The notes: generated by a model not told the origin, from the letters alone. A DNA stretch of 64,000 nt from Branchinecta lynchi (GCA_023053575.1 JAKZAP010000006.1:16625280-16689279), one strand, 5' to 3'; numbered from the stretch's first letter, positions 24,135 to 37,000 are shown. Made by a program: numbers and translations.

Positions 24135-25566
24135 AAAGTGTTACCGATATAGTTGATATTCGTATTTAGCATATTCATCGTCCCAACCGTTATCCCAGAT
24201 TGAAAATTTAATTTTCATATTTTCAGTATCGTGCTATCTTCAGTCCCAGACTAATGAATGAAACCCGCATTTTGTTATTTTGAATTATTTGCCACCTTTT
24301 GTAGCTGAACCCAATCTCCCCCGGTTCCTCTGTGTGAACGCACAGTTACTGTGTTCATTTTTGTTTTGCCCGCATATCGACCACTTCATTAATTAGGCAA
24401 TATCTTTCATACCTTAATGCCCAGTGCAGTGTTGACACTGATCCCGCATTTCACGGTATACTACCGCAATCCTGAGAGAAACGCCGCATACAATTTTGAT
24501 TATACCACAATCGTGGGTTTGCTCTGAGCATCTGTAAGCAGAACCCATGAGATGAGAATGATCACGGACTTGGAAATCACGAGAATGTATCGTTTGGCAA
24601 AAAGTATTTTATTTTTGAACTTGGCTGTAATGATGCGCTATAAATTCCTTTGTAAGCAAACCTTGAAGCGAAAATGATAACAGACCCTTGAGATCATTAA
24701 TATATATCGTTTGGTCAAAAATTTTTTTTTTTGGTTTTTCTGTTAAGATGCGTACTTTAATGGTGCTAGAAATAAATTCTTAAGCAAAACCCTTGTGGCA
24801 CAAATAATCACGGACAGAGACGTATCGTTTGATCAAATGTACTTTTCGACTTTGCGGTTAAGATGCGCACTTTAACTTCATTTGTATGTGGACTGTGTAT
24901 CTTCTGCTTTAAGGTGTTTTCTTACTTTGCGGTCAAGATTGGTACTTTAAGGGATAGTCGGATTTGCGAAGTGGCGATTTCTAAGCCAATCTTGTCTCAT
25001 CTCTAATATTCCAGCAAAGTTTCATCGTCCTAGCACTTCTGGAAGTACCTTAACTCGCCATCACCAGATTTCTGCCCCCCCCCCCCCTCCAACTCCCCCC
25101 ACAGTGCCCGGAGCCAATCCGGTTCTGTAAATGATTTATCTAGAGCATCTGTTTGTTATTTCCGCAAAGCTCCATCCCTATCTCCAGTGTAAGCGTATCA
25201 AGTATTTTCCACCCCCCCCCCAATACTTGTTGGATCCGGTCCTGACAAGAAAAAATCATCAGAGACATGTCCTCTGTTCAGGTATAAAATTTCACTGGAA
25301 TCCGATCACCCGTTGCAAAGTTACACACGACTCAATATTCCGGATTCACCGTCTCTCCCCTTCCCCCACAATGATTGGATCGAGGAAAAAAAAAATTCCA
25401 AGTCAATTTGACCCCCCTCCCCCCCCCCCCAAGTGTTCGGATCCAGTCCAATTGTGTAGAAGATTTATCTAGTGAGTTGAGTTTCTCCGATCCCCCCATT
25501 CTACCAGTTTCTCAAAATTTCCGGCCCCCCCCCCAATCCCCCACAGCTGTTGAAGCTTGAAATAGA

Positions 25567-25842
25567 TAACGTGTTGTCCCCAGATGACCCATCTATTCCC
25601 CCCTCCCCTCCCGTCTTCCGTGCGTCGGTCCGAGAGGAATACTGGCAATAAGTTTTCCCCATATCCCGCTAATTCTTCTACCCAATTTTTACGTAGTTTC
25701 ATTCCATCATTTATTTCTGGTAATTTCTTGTAAGTGTATTAGTTAAATTGTTTCTTGTGTGTCAGTGTATTTTGTAAATTTGTATTCCTTTTCTAGCTTT
25801 TAGCTATTCGGATTAAACTTGATTGATTGATTGATTGATTGA
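25567..25842 (+). mobile_element. 5'-truncated LINE 3' end with TTGA-repeat tail
   Basis: It ends in (TTGA)n at 25822-25841 and matches, in reverse, 46379-46797. The open part encodes VRRSERNTGNKFSPYPANSS as in that copy. Family B sequence resumes after it, with 'tgaaat' at both junctions as a possible short target duplication. Confidence 0.7.
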
Positions 25843-26725
25843 AATGGGACATCAGAGATATGTCATCTATTCAGTTATTAAGTTTCATTCCAATCCGATC
25901 ACCCATTTCAAAGTTACGCATGACTCAATATTCCGGATCCCCCTTCCTCCACTCCCCCACGAACGAGGAAATTCTTATTTCCAAATCAGTGTGATCAAGT
26001 CCCTCATGTGCCTGCCAAGTTTCGTCGTGAAAATCCCCAAAACCAACATCAGGGGAATTTCGGGAAACAAGCGTCCGGATCCAGTCCAATTGTGTAAAGA
26101 TTTATCTAGAGCAGATGCTTGTTCTTCCAAGCAAGTTTGAATCCAATCCCTCCATTATAACAGTTTCTTTCCGGTCTTCCCCCCTCCCCCCCAACTCACC
26201 CATGTTTGTCGAATTCGGTTCGAATTTGAAATTGGATATCAGAGATAAGGTCGTCTATTCAGTTATTAAGTTTCATTTCAATCCGACCACCCGTTCGAAA
26301 GTTACGCACTACTCAATTTTCCGGATTCTCCCGCCCTCCACTCCTCCACAGATGGTCGGATCGGGAAACTAATTAGTTCCAAGTTAGTTTGGTCGGGTCC
26401 CAGATACGCGTGCCAAGTTTCATGGTCCTAGCGCATCTGGAAGTACCCTAACTCGTAAAAGTGGGATTGACTGCCCTCAATTTTCCAGATTCTCCCGCAC
26501 TCCATTCCCCCCCATATGGTTGGATTTGGAAACTAATTATTTCCAGTTAGTTTGATCGATTCCCTGATACGCCTGACAAGTCCTAGTATATCTGGAAGTA
26601 GGCCTTCCCTAACTCGAAATAGTGTGACAGACAAACGGATAGACCGACTGACCGGCAGACCGACAGACGGAATTGCGATCGGTATATGGCACTTGAGCCA
26701 GAGGCTGCAAGTGCCATAAAAAAAA

Positions 26726-27298
26726 ACAGCTACAGCAAATGCGCTAGCTAGCACGTGTTTTCTGGCATTTGGTGGCATTTGGGCTACGGCAGATTTTAGC
26801 GCATTTCGCTTGCCTCTTCAGCAAAGCCAAATCCACATTAAAGGGAAATTTTGACACATATTCTCCCAAAAATACAATACTTTCGGGCTTACCGAGAAAT
26901 TTATCGCATTTTGTTTGGTAAGTAGATACTGTCAAAATACCGCGTTCTCAATAGGCTGGCACCGCGAAGCTGTGACGGGTCGAGTAGCATCCCTAGTCCT
27001 GCTGTGACGGGCCGAGTAGCAACCCTGATCCAGCGTTCACCAGCCTACGACATTAGTATTTATCCGAGGTGAAAACTGGCAGATCGTCCTGATTTAGCTT
27101 TCTTTTCCCCAGCGTAACCTTTGATATGACCCCAAAGTGGTTGTCGTAGAAGAGACCGTTGGGTTGCCACCGACTTTAAACTGACATCACCAACTACCGG
27201 AAAAAACGTCTGGATATTGGCCTGACTTGAAAGGAATACCAGTTAACAACAGAAAGCGATTATGAGGACTAAAGTCAAGCTAGATTAGTTAACTTAGA
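26726..27298. other. No recognised gene
   Basis: The only visible structure is a short direct repeat, 'gctgtgacggg.cgagtagca', at about 26969 and 27000. Confidence 0.4.
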
Positions 27299-28668
27299 AA
27301 ACAAGAGCTGTAAGCTCACACGGCACTTGCAACTGTATGTAGTAGGTGAGGGCTCTGTCAGACTGATCGGGTCCCTGACATGCCTGCCAAGCCTCGTCCC
27401 AAAAAATGCCATCATAGGAATTCTGGAGGGCCCCACTCCCCCCCCCCCCCAAGTGTCCGGATTCAGTCCAATTGTGCAAAAGAGTTATCTAGAATAAATG
27501 TGTGTTCTTCCCAGCAAGTTTAACTCCGATCCCTCCATTCTAACCGTTTCTTGAGATTTCCCATCACCCCTCCCAACTCCCCCATAACTATGAATACGCT
27601 ATCATAAGTTGAGATGAATCCTTTGATAAAAAGTACTTTTCGACTTTGCAGTTAACATGCGCACTTTAAGGGGGCTGGAACTTCATTTGGAAGCAAGACC
27701 CTTGAGGCAAAAAGGATAATGTGGATCATGATAATGTATATTTCGCTTAAAAGTATTTTTCTTACTTGTAAAGCCGATCTTGTCGAATGTATAATATTCC
27801 AGCCAAGTTGTATCGTCCTAGCACATCTGGAAGTACCTTAGCTCGTGAACACCGGAATCCCCCCCCCACAGTCGCCGGAGCCAATCCAGTTCTGATAAAG
27901 ATTTCTCCAGAGCATCTGTTTGTTATTCCCACGAAGTTTCCATCCCAATCTCTCTAGTATCAGCCAGTCACATATTTTCCGATCTCCCCCCCTCCACTCC
28001 CCATAGCTACCGAATCCGGCCCGGACTTCAAAAGGGACATCAAAGATATGTCCTTGATTCACTTGTAAGTTTCATTCCAATCCGATCACCCGTTCGAAAG
28101 TTACAGACAACTCAAATTTCCAGATTCCCCCGCCCCCAGATGGTCGGATCGAGAAACTGAGTTTTTCCAAGTTAATTTGGTCGGGTCCCTGATATGAATC
28201 CCAAGTTTCGTCGCAAAAGTCCCTAAAGCTGACATCACCGGAATTCCGGGAATCCCCCTCCCCCCCCCCCCAATGGTCCGGATCCAGTCCAATTTTGTAA
28301 ACGATGTATCTGGGGCAGATGCTTGCTCTTCCCAGCAAGTTTCACTCCGATCCCTGAATTCTAACCGTTTCTCGAGATTTCCGCCCCCCCCCCATACTCC
28401 CCGATTGTTACCGAATCCGTTACGGACTTCAAATTGGACATTCAAAATCTGTCCTTTGTTCAGTTATCAAAAGTTACGCACTGCCCAATTTTCCAGACCC
28501 TAAACCTACCCTGACTCGAAAAAGAGTGACAAACTTCCCTAAATTTCCCAGATTCCTCCACCCTCCACTCCCCTGCAGATGGTCGGGTCGGGAAACTGAT
28601 TATTTCCAGGTTAGTTTGGTCGGGTCCTTGATACACCTGCCAAGTTTCATCGTCCTAGCACATATGGA

Positions 28669-29965
28669 CAGGGGCGTCGCAAGTGCATTTTCGGTGTGGG
28701 GGGAATTACCGAATCCTAGAACTAAGAATTATGTTGTGGAACAGAAACGATTACGTAGGAAGAGTAACAATAATGAACGACGATAAGCCAACTATTAGGC
28801 GGTGTTTTGACGAAGCCCACATGGAGAATATATTGCCGGACATGATTGCAGTAACAACTACTATCTACTATCTATCAATAGAAAATTAAATCGAGCGCCA
28901 CAGGCTAAAATTTTCGAAATCAATTTTTTTTGTAGTCTAAATTTAACTTCTCTTACAAATTCTATCGTTTACCGTTGACGAAAGGCAGCAGCAGCAACTG
29001 TAGTGTAGTCAATATGCTACCTATGATCAAATAAAGTGAGCGCCGCAGGCTAAATTTGTTTTTGCTTTTTCCTGCCAAATTTAATTTCCATCCAAATTCT
29101 AGCTTTTAATGTTTCGAAATCTCAATCCTAAAACTGGCTTAAAACCCCCGTCAAATGACGCGCCGTTCCACAAAACAGAGAATATCACGAAAAGTGCTGC
29201 AGGCGGAATTTTCGAAATATTTATGATTAGATATTCTTTTTGGGATCCAAAATAAAAGTAAGGACTATCGATGATACCACAGATCATCCCTTTTGTCTGC
29301 GACCAGTGCTTCACTCAACCTCTTCTGAGTTTCGAGGTTCGTGGTAACTTCCGAATCCTGGCAATTACAACGAATAAGTTACCGAATCCCAGTTATTATA
29401 CCGAATAAGTTTAGACCGATAGCGTGTTCGGGATTCTGTATAACTACCGTATCCCGGTTATTATACCGAATTGTTTTGGTATCGAAAGACTACCGAACAA
29501 TATTCGTATTCGGTATAGTTTCTTCGAAACTGGAACAAAGTCAGGATTCGTGGTTAACTCCCTAATCCTGGATATTATACTGAATAAATTACCGAATCCC
29601 AATCATGATACCGAATAATTTCGAACCAATAGCTTATTCGGGAGTCTGTGTAACTATGGAATCTCCATAAATATACCGAATAATTCCGGCATCGAAAAAT
29701 TAGCAAATGCTTTCAGTAAATTCTCTCACCAAATTCATGATAACTACCGAATACTGGCAATTATACCGAATCCCGATCATTATACCGAAGAGATTTGTAC
29801 AGATAGCCTATTTAGAATTCTGTATAACTACCGAATCCCCGTAAATCGAAAAAATATCGAACAATTTTAGTAAAATTATGGGCCTCGGGAGGCCCACAAT
29901 TTTACCGAATCTCAAAAAGGTGGGGGGCGGGTGCTGCACCCCCCCCCCCCCTTGCGACGCCCCTG
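28669..29965. mobile_element. hAT-like family F element, 1.3 kb
   Basis: The termini CAGGGGCGTCGCAAG and CTTGCGACGCCCCTG are perfect 15-bp inverted repeats. The target duplication is CATATGGA (28661-28668) and CATCTGGA (29966-29973), one mismatch over 8 bp. Without the element the flanks rebuild the usual family B text. The interior has sequence related to 245-1090, a fragment resembling the family A left end (29247-29300) and a minisatellite (29340-29870). No transposase frame is visible. Confidence 0.85.
29340..29870. repeat. Minisatellite of 'accgaat' units
   Basis: Variants of 'taactaccgaatcccg' and 'attataccgaataa' alternate about every 25-50 bp inside the hAT-like element. Confidence 0.65.
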
Positions 29966-30088
29966 CATCTGGAAGTACCCTAGCTCGAAAAAGTGTGACA
30001 AAAAACCAGACCGACTATGACAGACCGACAGACGGAATTGGGATCGGTATATGGCACTTGAGCCAGAGGCTGCTTTTTTCGTTATAAT

Positions 30089-30216
30089 ATTTTTCTTGCT
30101 TGAAGTGCATGTGTTGCTATAGCAACACACTTCAAGCAAGAAAAATTCAAAAAATTTCAGGCATGAAACATTTTCAACCTACATATATGTAGGTTGGATA
30201 TGTTACATGCCTGAAA
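30089..30216. other. Two adjacent long hairpins
   Basis: Hairpin one has 19-bp perfect arms (30089-30107 and 30128-30146) enclosing the palindrome TGTTGCTATAGCAACA. Hairpin two (30155-30216) has 11-bp outer arms starting TTTCAGGCATG around a 22-bp perfect palindrome at 30175-30196. Confidence 0.9.
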
Positions 30217-30453
30217 TCTTGTCTCCTCTTTATGGTAGGACAAAACAGAGGGTGGTTTTGTATGAAGCACCAAGCAAACACTAGATGTAGACAAACATGT
30301 CCATGTTTGGATACGAACTTTAAGCTAATAACTAAGATAGATGGTGGGCTTGGAGTCATACGTTGCTTGTAAGGGTATGAATTTGAACTTGAACGGAAAT
30401 ACCTTAGCCTCGTTTTTGTTGCATGCTGCAAGTCCACTTCTCGGCCGATTCCG

Positions 30454-30702
30454 GACTGATTCTTTCTACATCCGTTTTTGCACTGCAGCGCTTCCAAAGA
30501 AGATAGCAGCGCTTCTCAAGAATCACAGTCATGCTCACCGACCAAGTCCGTGCTTCCCTGCAAGGTGCTGCAGCGCTGCCGCTTCAACCAAGAAGAAAGT
30601 GAATCCAAAAACGCATATTGTGCAAAAGCAAAGAAGTGCTGCAGCAGCGATGCGGCAGCGCTATTGCAACACAAACGAGGCTCTTGTCGAGATTGCTAAC
30701 AG
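30454..30702 (+). CDS. Possible cysteine-rich terminal exon, function unknown
   Basis: A splice-acceptor-like tract (ttctttctacatccgtttttgcactgcag) is followed by an open frame ending at TAA 30700-30702. From the acceptor onward it reads SASKEDSSASQESQSC and continues with eight cysteines in all, including one CC pair and a final C-x-x-C, as seen in small disulfide-rich secreted proteins. No signal-peptide exon was identified upstream. A competing, longer frame over the same DNA (30341-30715, 124 codons, starts with Met) is Ala/Lys-rich. Either or both may be chance. I do not recognise a family. Confidence 0.25.
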
Positions 30703-31549
30703 ATCGAAGGTTTAGATCAAAATCACGTTGAAACAAGTTCATTCACACTGCGCTTTTAGCCTCTTCGCGCCTTTTCATAGCCCTATCTTCCACAAACCTG
30801 TGAACACCTTATTTTACGTGTCCGGCAACATAAGAGCTTCCCAACTTCCCAAGAATGAACAAACTTCGTAAGTCACAATTTGACATAAGCTCTGTCGCGG
30901 TCTTTCTTCTCGCTCTTCTTCGCTCCCCATGACGGACTTGGTTGGCGAGTACAGACTACGTGGACGGCATCTGTGGAATCAAAAGAACCACACTTGCGGC
31001 GGGAAACAAGAAAGTATACTAGATGGCACTAAAAGCTCAATTTCAAAGCTGATGGTAGAAGCCCGGGAAAAGCATCGACAAACCAAGGTAAAAGGCACAA
31101 GACCCTCTCAGTTCCAGTGAAGTACTAATCGATGTTCTAATTTTTTTTTACCATATTTTACAATCCTGTGGCATCTCTTGAAGTTCAACTTTTGTATTTT
31201 AAAACAAGGCTATGAATTTGTTCTGGCTACTTCATAAGTGTCATTTTTACAGTTACCGTGGGATCTGATATTCGGTTGCTCTGCAAAAACGATAATTGCC
31301 TAAATTGCGCTTGACGAAGTCATCCCAAAAGAAAAATTGATATTCAGTAACATGACTAAGTGCCAAACTTCTTTCCCATCAGTTTGAAAAAAACTGATGA
31401 TAGTGAGATGACATTTTCAGATACCATGATCAGTTACCACGGTCGGACCTTGGTATCTGAATATCAGCTACCACGATAACTGGCCAGATACCACGATGCA
31501 AAAACGACGTTAGACCGTGGTATCAGATACCACGGTCTAAATAGGGCCG
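30703..31549. other. No firm feature; one possible small exon
   Basis: ATG 30929 opens a frame beginning MTDLVGEYRLRGRHLWNQ that could end at a donor-like AAG|GTAAAAG near 31086. Nothing known matches. The region 31430-31540 has repeated 'gataccac/gtggtatc' dyads. Confidence 0.3.
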
Positions 31550-31645
31550 AAATATCGTTGATGAAGAATCATAGCTGACGTATCCGTTGTAAACATTGCT
31601 TGAATAAATGTTTCAAAGTCAGCTTCGGCTCAAAGAATATTTATC
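31550..31645 (+). repeat. Family E short dispersed repeat
   Basis: It shares 'ccgaaatatcg', 'agctgacgtatccg' and 'gtcagcttcggctcaaag' with the other E copies and abuts the foldback element. Confidence 0.5.
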
Positions 31646-31670
31646 ATGGTATCTCCGAAAACGCAACTAT

Positions 31671-32245
31671 AGAGAGATTGCACCATACCCAACGAAAACG
31701 GACGGGATCCTAACGAAAATATTTAACATTAGGAAGTATAGGACTTTCGACTTTGAGACTGAATTACCAGCCTTTGGTAGCCACTTTGAGCCAGAAAATT
31801 GCACGATCGTTAATCTGGCTCCTTCTTGTTGGAATAATATAGCTTTTGTAAATGAGTGTTCTTTCTGACCGGAATTTGAAGGCGTCAAAGTTTGTAAATA
31901 AAGACAGAGTCTCGTCCTATTGGTGAACTATTACACATTTTTTCAAATCCGCGTCAACGCCAACCAATAGGATTCGAGGGATTCGAGACTCCTTTTTTGT
32001 GTTCAAACTTTGAAGCCTTCAAGCTCTTACTTCCTTGGAAACTCTTTTGAAAGATAGAATTATACAATTAAGGAATAGCCCAATTAACATCCCTGCAATT
32101 CCCTGGCTCAGAATGACGGTCAAACGCCCGTAATTTGATTTCAAAGTTGAAAGTCCTATACTTCCCAATGTTAAATTTGTTTATTACGTTCCCTTGATGA
32201 TGCTGTAGCGATATCCGTTTTTACCGGGTACGGTGCAATCTCTCT
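31671..32245. mobile_element. Family I foldback element
   Basis: The left arm begins agagagattgcaccatac and the right arm ends gtacggtgcaatctctct. The arms match over a few hundred bases with mismatches (for example 'aggactttcgactttgagac' against 'aatttgatttcaaagttgaa'). A second copy is at 45105-45645. No coding region is apparent. Confidence 0.7.
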
Positions 32246-33313
32246 GAGCGTGTTCCACCCTTCTAACAATAGTTACTATTAGTTACTATTTCCGTTCCAT
32301 CCTCACGAAAAGTTACTACGCTGACCGTTCCAACCTTGTCGGAATAGTAACTAGTAGTTACTATTTGCTTACCATGCTCGGGAGCGTAGTAACTACGCAT
32401 CTCTGTAACGTGATTGGTCGGATTCGCCCCTGGCGTGAGATCCTGCTGGAAAATAAAAAAATCGTTCCAGCCTTGACGGCAAAAAGTCAGAATTCATGAC
32501 GTCATGCGTAGTAACTACGGTAAGTAGGGTGGAACACTCTCTCTGAGCGTGTTCCACCCTTGTAACAATAGTTACTATTAGTTACTATTTCCGTTCCATC
32601 CTCACGAAAAGTTACTACGCTGACCGTTCCAACCTTGTCGGAATAGTAACTAATAGTTACTATTTGCTTACGGCAAAAAGCCAGAATTCGAGCGTGTTCC
32701 ATCCTACTTACCGTAGTTACTACGCATGACGTCACGAATTCTGGCTTTTTGCCGTCAAGGCTGGAACGATTTTTCTATTTTCCAACAGGATCTCACGCAG
32801 ATCTCACGCCAGGGGCAAATCCGACCAATCACGTTACAGAGATGCGTAGTTACTACGCTTACTACGCTCCCGAGCATGGTAAGCAAATAGTAACTATTAG
32901 TTACTATTCCGACAAGGTTGGAACGGTCAGCGTAGTAACTTTTGGTGAGGTTGGAACAGATATAGTAACTAATAGTTACTATTTGTAGAAGGGTGGAACA
33001 CGCTCTTCGAGCGTGTTCCATCCTACTTACCGTAGTTACTACGCATGACGTCACGAATTCTTGCTTTTTGCCGTCAAGGCTGGAACGATTTTTCTATTTT
33101 CCAGCAGGATCTCACGCCAGGGGCGAATCCGACCAATCACGTTCCAGAGATGCGTAGTTACTACGCTTACCACGCTCCCGAGCATGGTAAGCAAATAGTA
33201 ACTATTAGTTACTATTCCGACAAGGTTGGAACGGTCAGCGTAGTAACTTTTCGGGAGGATGGAACGGAAATAGTAACTAATAGTAATTATTGTTACAAGG
33301 GTGGAACACGCTC
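32246..33313. mobile_element. Cluster of four family H MITEs in inverted array
   Basis: Copies lie at 32246-32539 (+), 32545-32689 (+, internally deleted and truncated at 'gccagaattc'), 32690-33005 (-) and 33009-33313 (-). Each complete copy has GAGCGTGTTCCA-type termini. Only 0-5 bp separate them (tctct or ttc). The cluster follows the right arm of the foldback with no gap. Confidence 0.8.
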
Positions 33314-34002
33314 ATAGAAAGATTCAGCGCGGTAATTTCAAACAGTCCGATTGAGGACGATTAGCATGTAGTCTAGAGGGATCTGAGATTCTTTCTTCAC
33401 CATCGAAAGTTCCACAGACAAGGAATTGGAACCAGAACGGCTAGTACCCGAACCAACAGAAAAGCTGACCATCAGACCTTGGATCTTATGGCTATACACT
33501 TTTTTGGATTGATCTGATTAGTTAAGCTAAGATGTAAAAAGATGAACGCTGAAGTGAAGTAAGTAGTCCTACACCGTAGCTGTTAAGTATTGCTTGCACC
33601 GGACTTGAACTGACTTTGTCGCTTTTCATTTGCAGTTTTATCTTTAGCTGGGCACCATTTGTACTCTATCTCTGCTCTATCTGTACTTTGTCTGTACTCT
33701 ATCTTTCTGGCACTTTTATTCTATTGAAAAAGAGTGACATGCAGTAGAGGTATGCTTATGTGAACTGTTACTTTAATGTGAACAGTGCAGTTTTGGGCTA
33801 AATGGTAAAATGAAGACCGAAAGTACCTACACAGGTGTTTTCAGACGCCCTTAATTACCTACTTTGGCTAACTGGTACTTAGCTTTAGACACAACAAGTA
33901 CATAAAAATGGCAAAGTCCACTGTCAACAAACCTTCACATAAGCATACCTCTACTGTACGTAAACTACATCCATGTTACTACAAATACTGTAAATACCTG
34001 CT
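33314..34002. other. No recognised feature
   Basis: Unique-looking AT-rich DNA without a convincing open frame. Confidence 0.4.
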
Positions 34003-34012
34003 TTATTTGCCT

Positions 34013-37000
34013 ATATCATATTGAAATTGAAGAATTATCCAAAAATACAAAGCTCCCGATATAACAGCCTTATCACAGGCTCATCCGTTTGTTCTGTTGA
34101 TTTTTGTGTTTATTTACTTGTACTTTTTTTGCTTTGCTTTATTTCTAAAAACGAATTGAAATCAACAGACAAATCCCGGAACTGCCAACATGCCAAAGGC
34201 TCTAAAACGGCCAGTTCAGGAACACAAACGAATTAATACCTCTAAAGAAGACAGATTTCATCTCTTACGAAAATCAGTTGTGAGTTGTGACAACCCTATC
34301 CGCGTCCGACGTGACAACAAATCCATATTTAAAAGAGAACAAGAAAACAAAGTAAATAACACTAACTTTCAAGAATCAAGAAGATGGTTTTTCATCTTTT
34401 TCCGGAAAGCGCTCGAAGACACTGATTCTTTTACACAGCACGGCAACACATTCCATATTTCTACGCCAACATGTCGTAACGAAAGAGCTCCTCGATGAGT
34501 TTGGCGTATTTCTGACAGGAGTATATTTCTGAGAAGAAGTAGTTGGGTATGAATGGTACTTCGAGGTCACATGAAACATATTTAGTTCTCTTATTCCTAT
34601 CGGTGCTAATGAATTAATACATGAATAAACTAAAGTTGCTACCTGAAACTTTGACATTTTGTAAACATTCAAAACGTTAGCAAGACGAAATGATTCATTT
34701 GTTGAATATTTATTTAAGCATAATGTTTTCATCGCACGGTTTTGGATTACTTGGATTTTGTGTATGTTATATTTAAATGAATTGGACCAAAGAGAACATC
34801 CATACTCCTGATATGATGAAATAAGGGTGTAGTATAAAGTTTTGAGCGCTTGTTGTGGAATAAAGTGTTTTAATCTGCTCAGAACACCTGCTCCACGTGA
34901 CATTTTAATAGAAAGAGCTCTCACATGATCTTTCCATGTAATCATTTCATCAATAATCATTCCCAAATACTTGAAACTTATTACCCTTTCAATGACCACA
35001 TCCCCGAACAAAAGTATCTTATTCGGTTCAAAGTGCTGCAAATTGGAGAAAATCATGTATTTTGTTTTCGAGATGTTTAATGAGAGATGATTTTTCCGCA
35101 AATATTCAGACAAACTAGACAGAGCCGGCTCCATCATAGCAGACAATCCATCTACTGTATACGATTTGAACAGCATTACTGTGTCATCGGCATATATTAT
35201 AAGTATGCAATTAGTAACAAATTCTTTTATTTCGGAAACATAAATCAGGAAAAGTAGTGGCCCTAGGATCGAGCCTTGAGGTACACCGCATGTTATTTTT
35301 CTTTCTGGTGATGTCGACGATCTGACTAATACAACCTGCGTCCTGTCTTCGAGGTATGACTTTATCCATTTCACCATCCAAACCGGGAAATGCATTTTAT
35401 TCAATTTTGAAAGAAGTACCTCGTTGTTCACCGTGTCAAAAGCTTTTGACAGGTCCACAAAAATGGCCAACTTCAGGAATCCAAAATCCAGAAATTCCCT
35501 AATCTTTATAATAAGGTTATTATTATAACCTTATAATAATATAAGGTTGAAATCATGTGTTGAAATCATTCAACGCATGTATAGTTGAATGATTTTTTGA
35601 AAACCATATTGACTAGATGGTAAAATTCCATTTTCATGTATGAATCTTGTCATTTTCTCATGCATGATTTTTTCAAATAGCTTAGAAAGTACCGTTAAAA
35701 TTGAATTAGGTCTATAAGTATTAATTTGGCTTTTATCTCCATTCTTATATAAAGGTATGAGCCGACTTTTTTTCAGTTGTTTTGGGACAATTCCCTTTTC
35801 AAATGAAATGTTTAACAAGAAAAGAAAAACATGACAGATAACAGGAAAAATTGGTTTTAATGCTCTTTTAGGCATTCTATCGACTCCTGGTGATTCTGAA
35901 GGACCAAGCGATGTGAATGCTTTCTGTAAATCGTGCATGGTTATAACATCGTCTCGACTAAAATCGGAATTTTCTATTTCGGGTGCACGAATATTTGGAG
36001 GTTCACTGATCCTATCGCTATTGTTAAATTGCCGGGATAAACTTGATCCGATTTCCGAAAAATAAGTGCAAAATCCATTAGCAATTTCCGTATCTTCTTT
36101 TAGCAAATCTCCATTCGGCGAGGTGATTACATTCGGGATTTCTTCTTTTTCCTTTTTTTTGTGGGGTGAAAGAATTCCATTTATTATTTTCCACGTTGCT
36201 CGTGCGTCGTTCTTATTTAATTTAAATGCAGATAAATAATATTTTCTTTTTAATTCTCGTTTCTTTTTATTCACCGTTGCTCGGTATTCTTTCAAGAGTT
36301 CATCGTTTACAGGAGAAGGGTATTTTATTTTTCTAATGTACAGGCTATTTCTCAATTTTACCATATTTTTTATCTCAGCATTAAACCAAGCTGGTTCCTG
36401 CCGGATGGGTTTTAAAGAATCGTTTGGTTTCGCAACACAATATGAATTGAGGCCTTGATTAATCTTTTCCATAAACAATGAATATGCATTTTCTACATCA
36501 TCCATTATCAAAACCGGTTCCCAATCAACGATCGAAAGAAATGTTTTTAGTTTCTCACAATTTTTAGCACAAAAACTGAACACATTTCCATGAGGATTAC
36601 TGCTTGTTACATTCGAAATCCGGCTATTATCACACTTCTGCTCATGCAGTCTTATCACAGCATAATCCAAAAAATGGTCTGATCCTGAGGAAACAAGTAC
36701 TCCCGAAAAACTTAATCGCTCATACCATGTCTGTGGCAAAAATATATTGTCGATTAATGTGGCACTCAGTGGAGCTACACGTGTTGGGATAGTAATCGAC
36801 GGTAAAAAATCGGCTGATAGCATAGCCGTCAAAAACTCCGTGTTTCCTGTACTACGTAAATCTGGCAAGTTGAAATTAAAGTCACCAACGATAACAGACG
36901 GCGTTCTAAAGGATCCTAACTTACTACATAAATTCTAGTGTTTTCTAGTGTACTAGTGTTTTCTAGTATACTAGTGTTTCTTCAGTTGTTTATTGTTTCT

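Larger units (their letters stand above)
22926..26725 (-). mobile_element. Family B element, long copy with nested insertions
   Basis: In reverse, the left hairpin is atggcacttgagccagaggctgcaagtgccat (26685-26716), followed by CGGT/CTGT units and the usual blocks. The right end is at 22927-22965. D-type repeats occur at 23250-23690 and, in the opposite sense, at 24530-24960. A family H MITE (23834-24134) and a LINE 3' end (25567-25842) are inserted. Overall length without insertions is about 3.2 kb, and it may be two fused copies. Confidence 0.6.
27299..30073 (-). mobile_element. Family B element split by a hAT-like element
   Basis: The right end (aacaagagctgtaagctcac) is at 27300. D-type repeats occur near 27610-27770, and the usual blocks and C/G runs follow. 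The left hairpin (30050 on) is cut short at about 30073, where the two large hairpins begin. B sequence runs unbroken on both sides of the insertion at 28669-29965. Confidence 0.7.

Noticed and set aside
32502..33317. Several 77-99-codon frames in both strands
   Set aside because: They are mutual shadows of the palindromic H elements and carry no independent coding signal.
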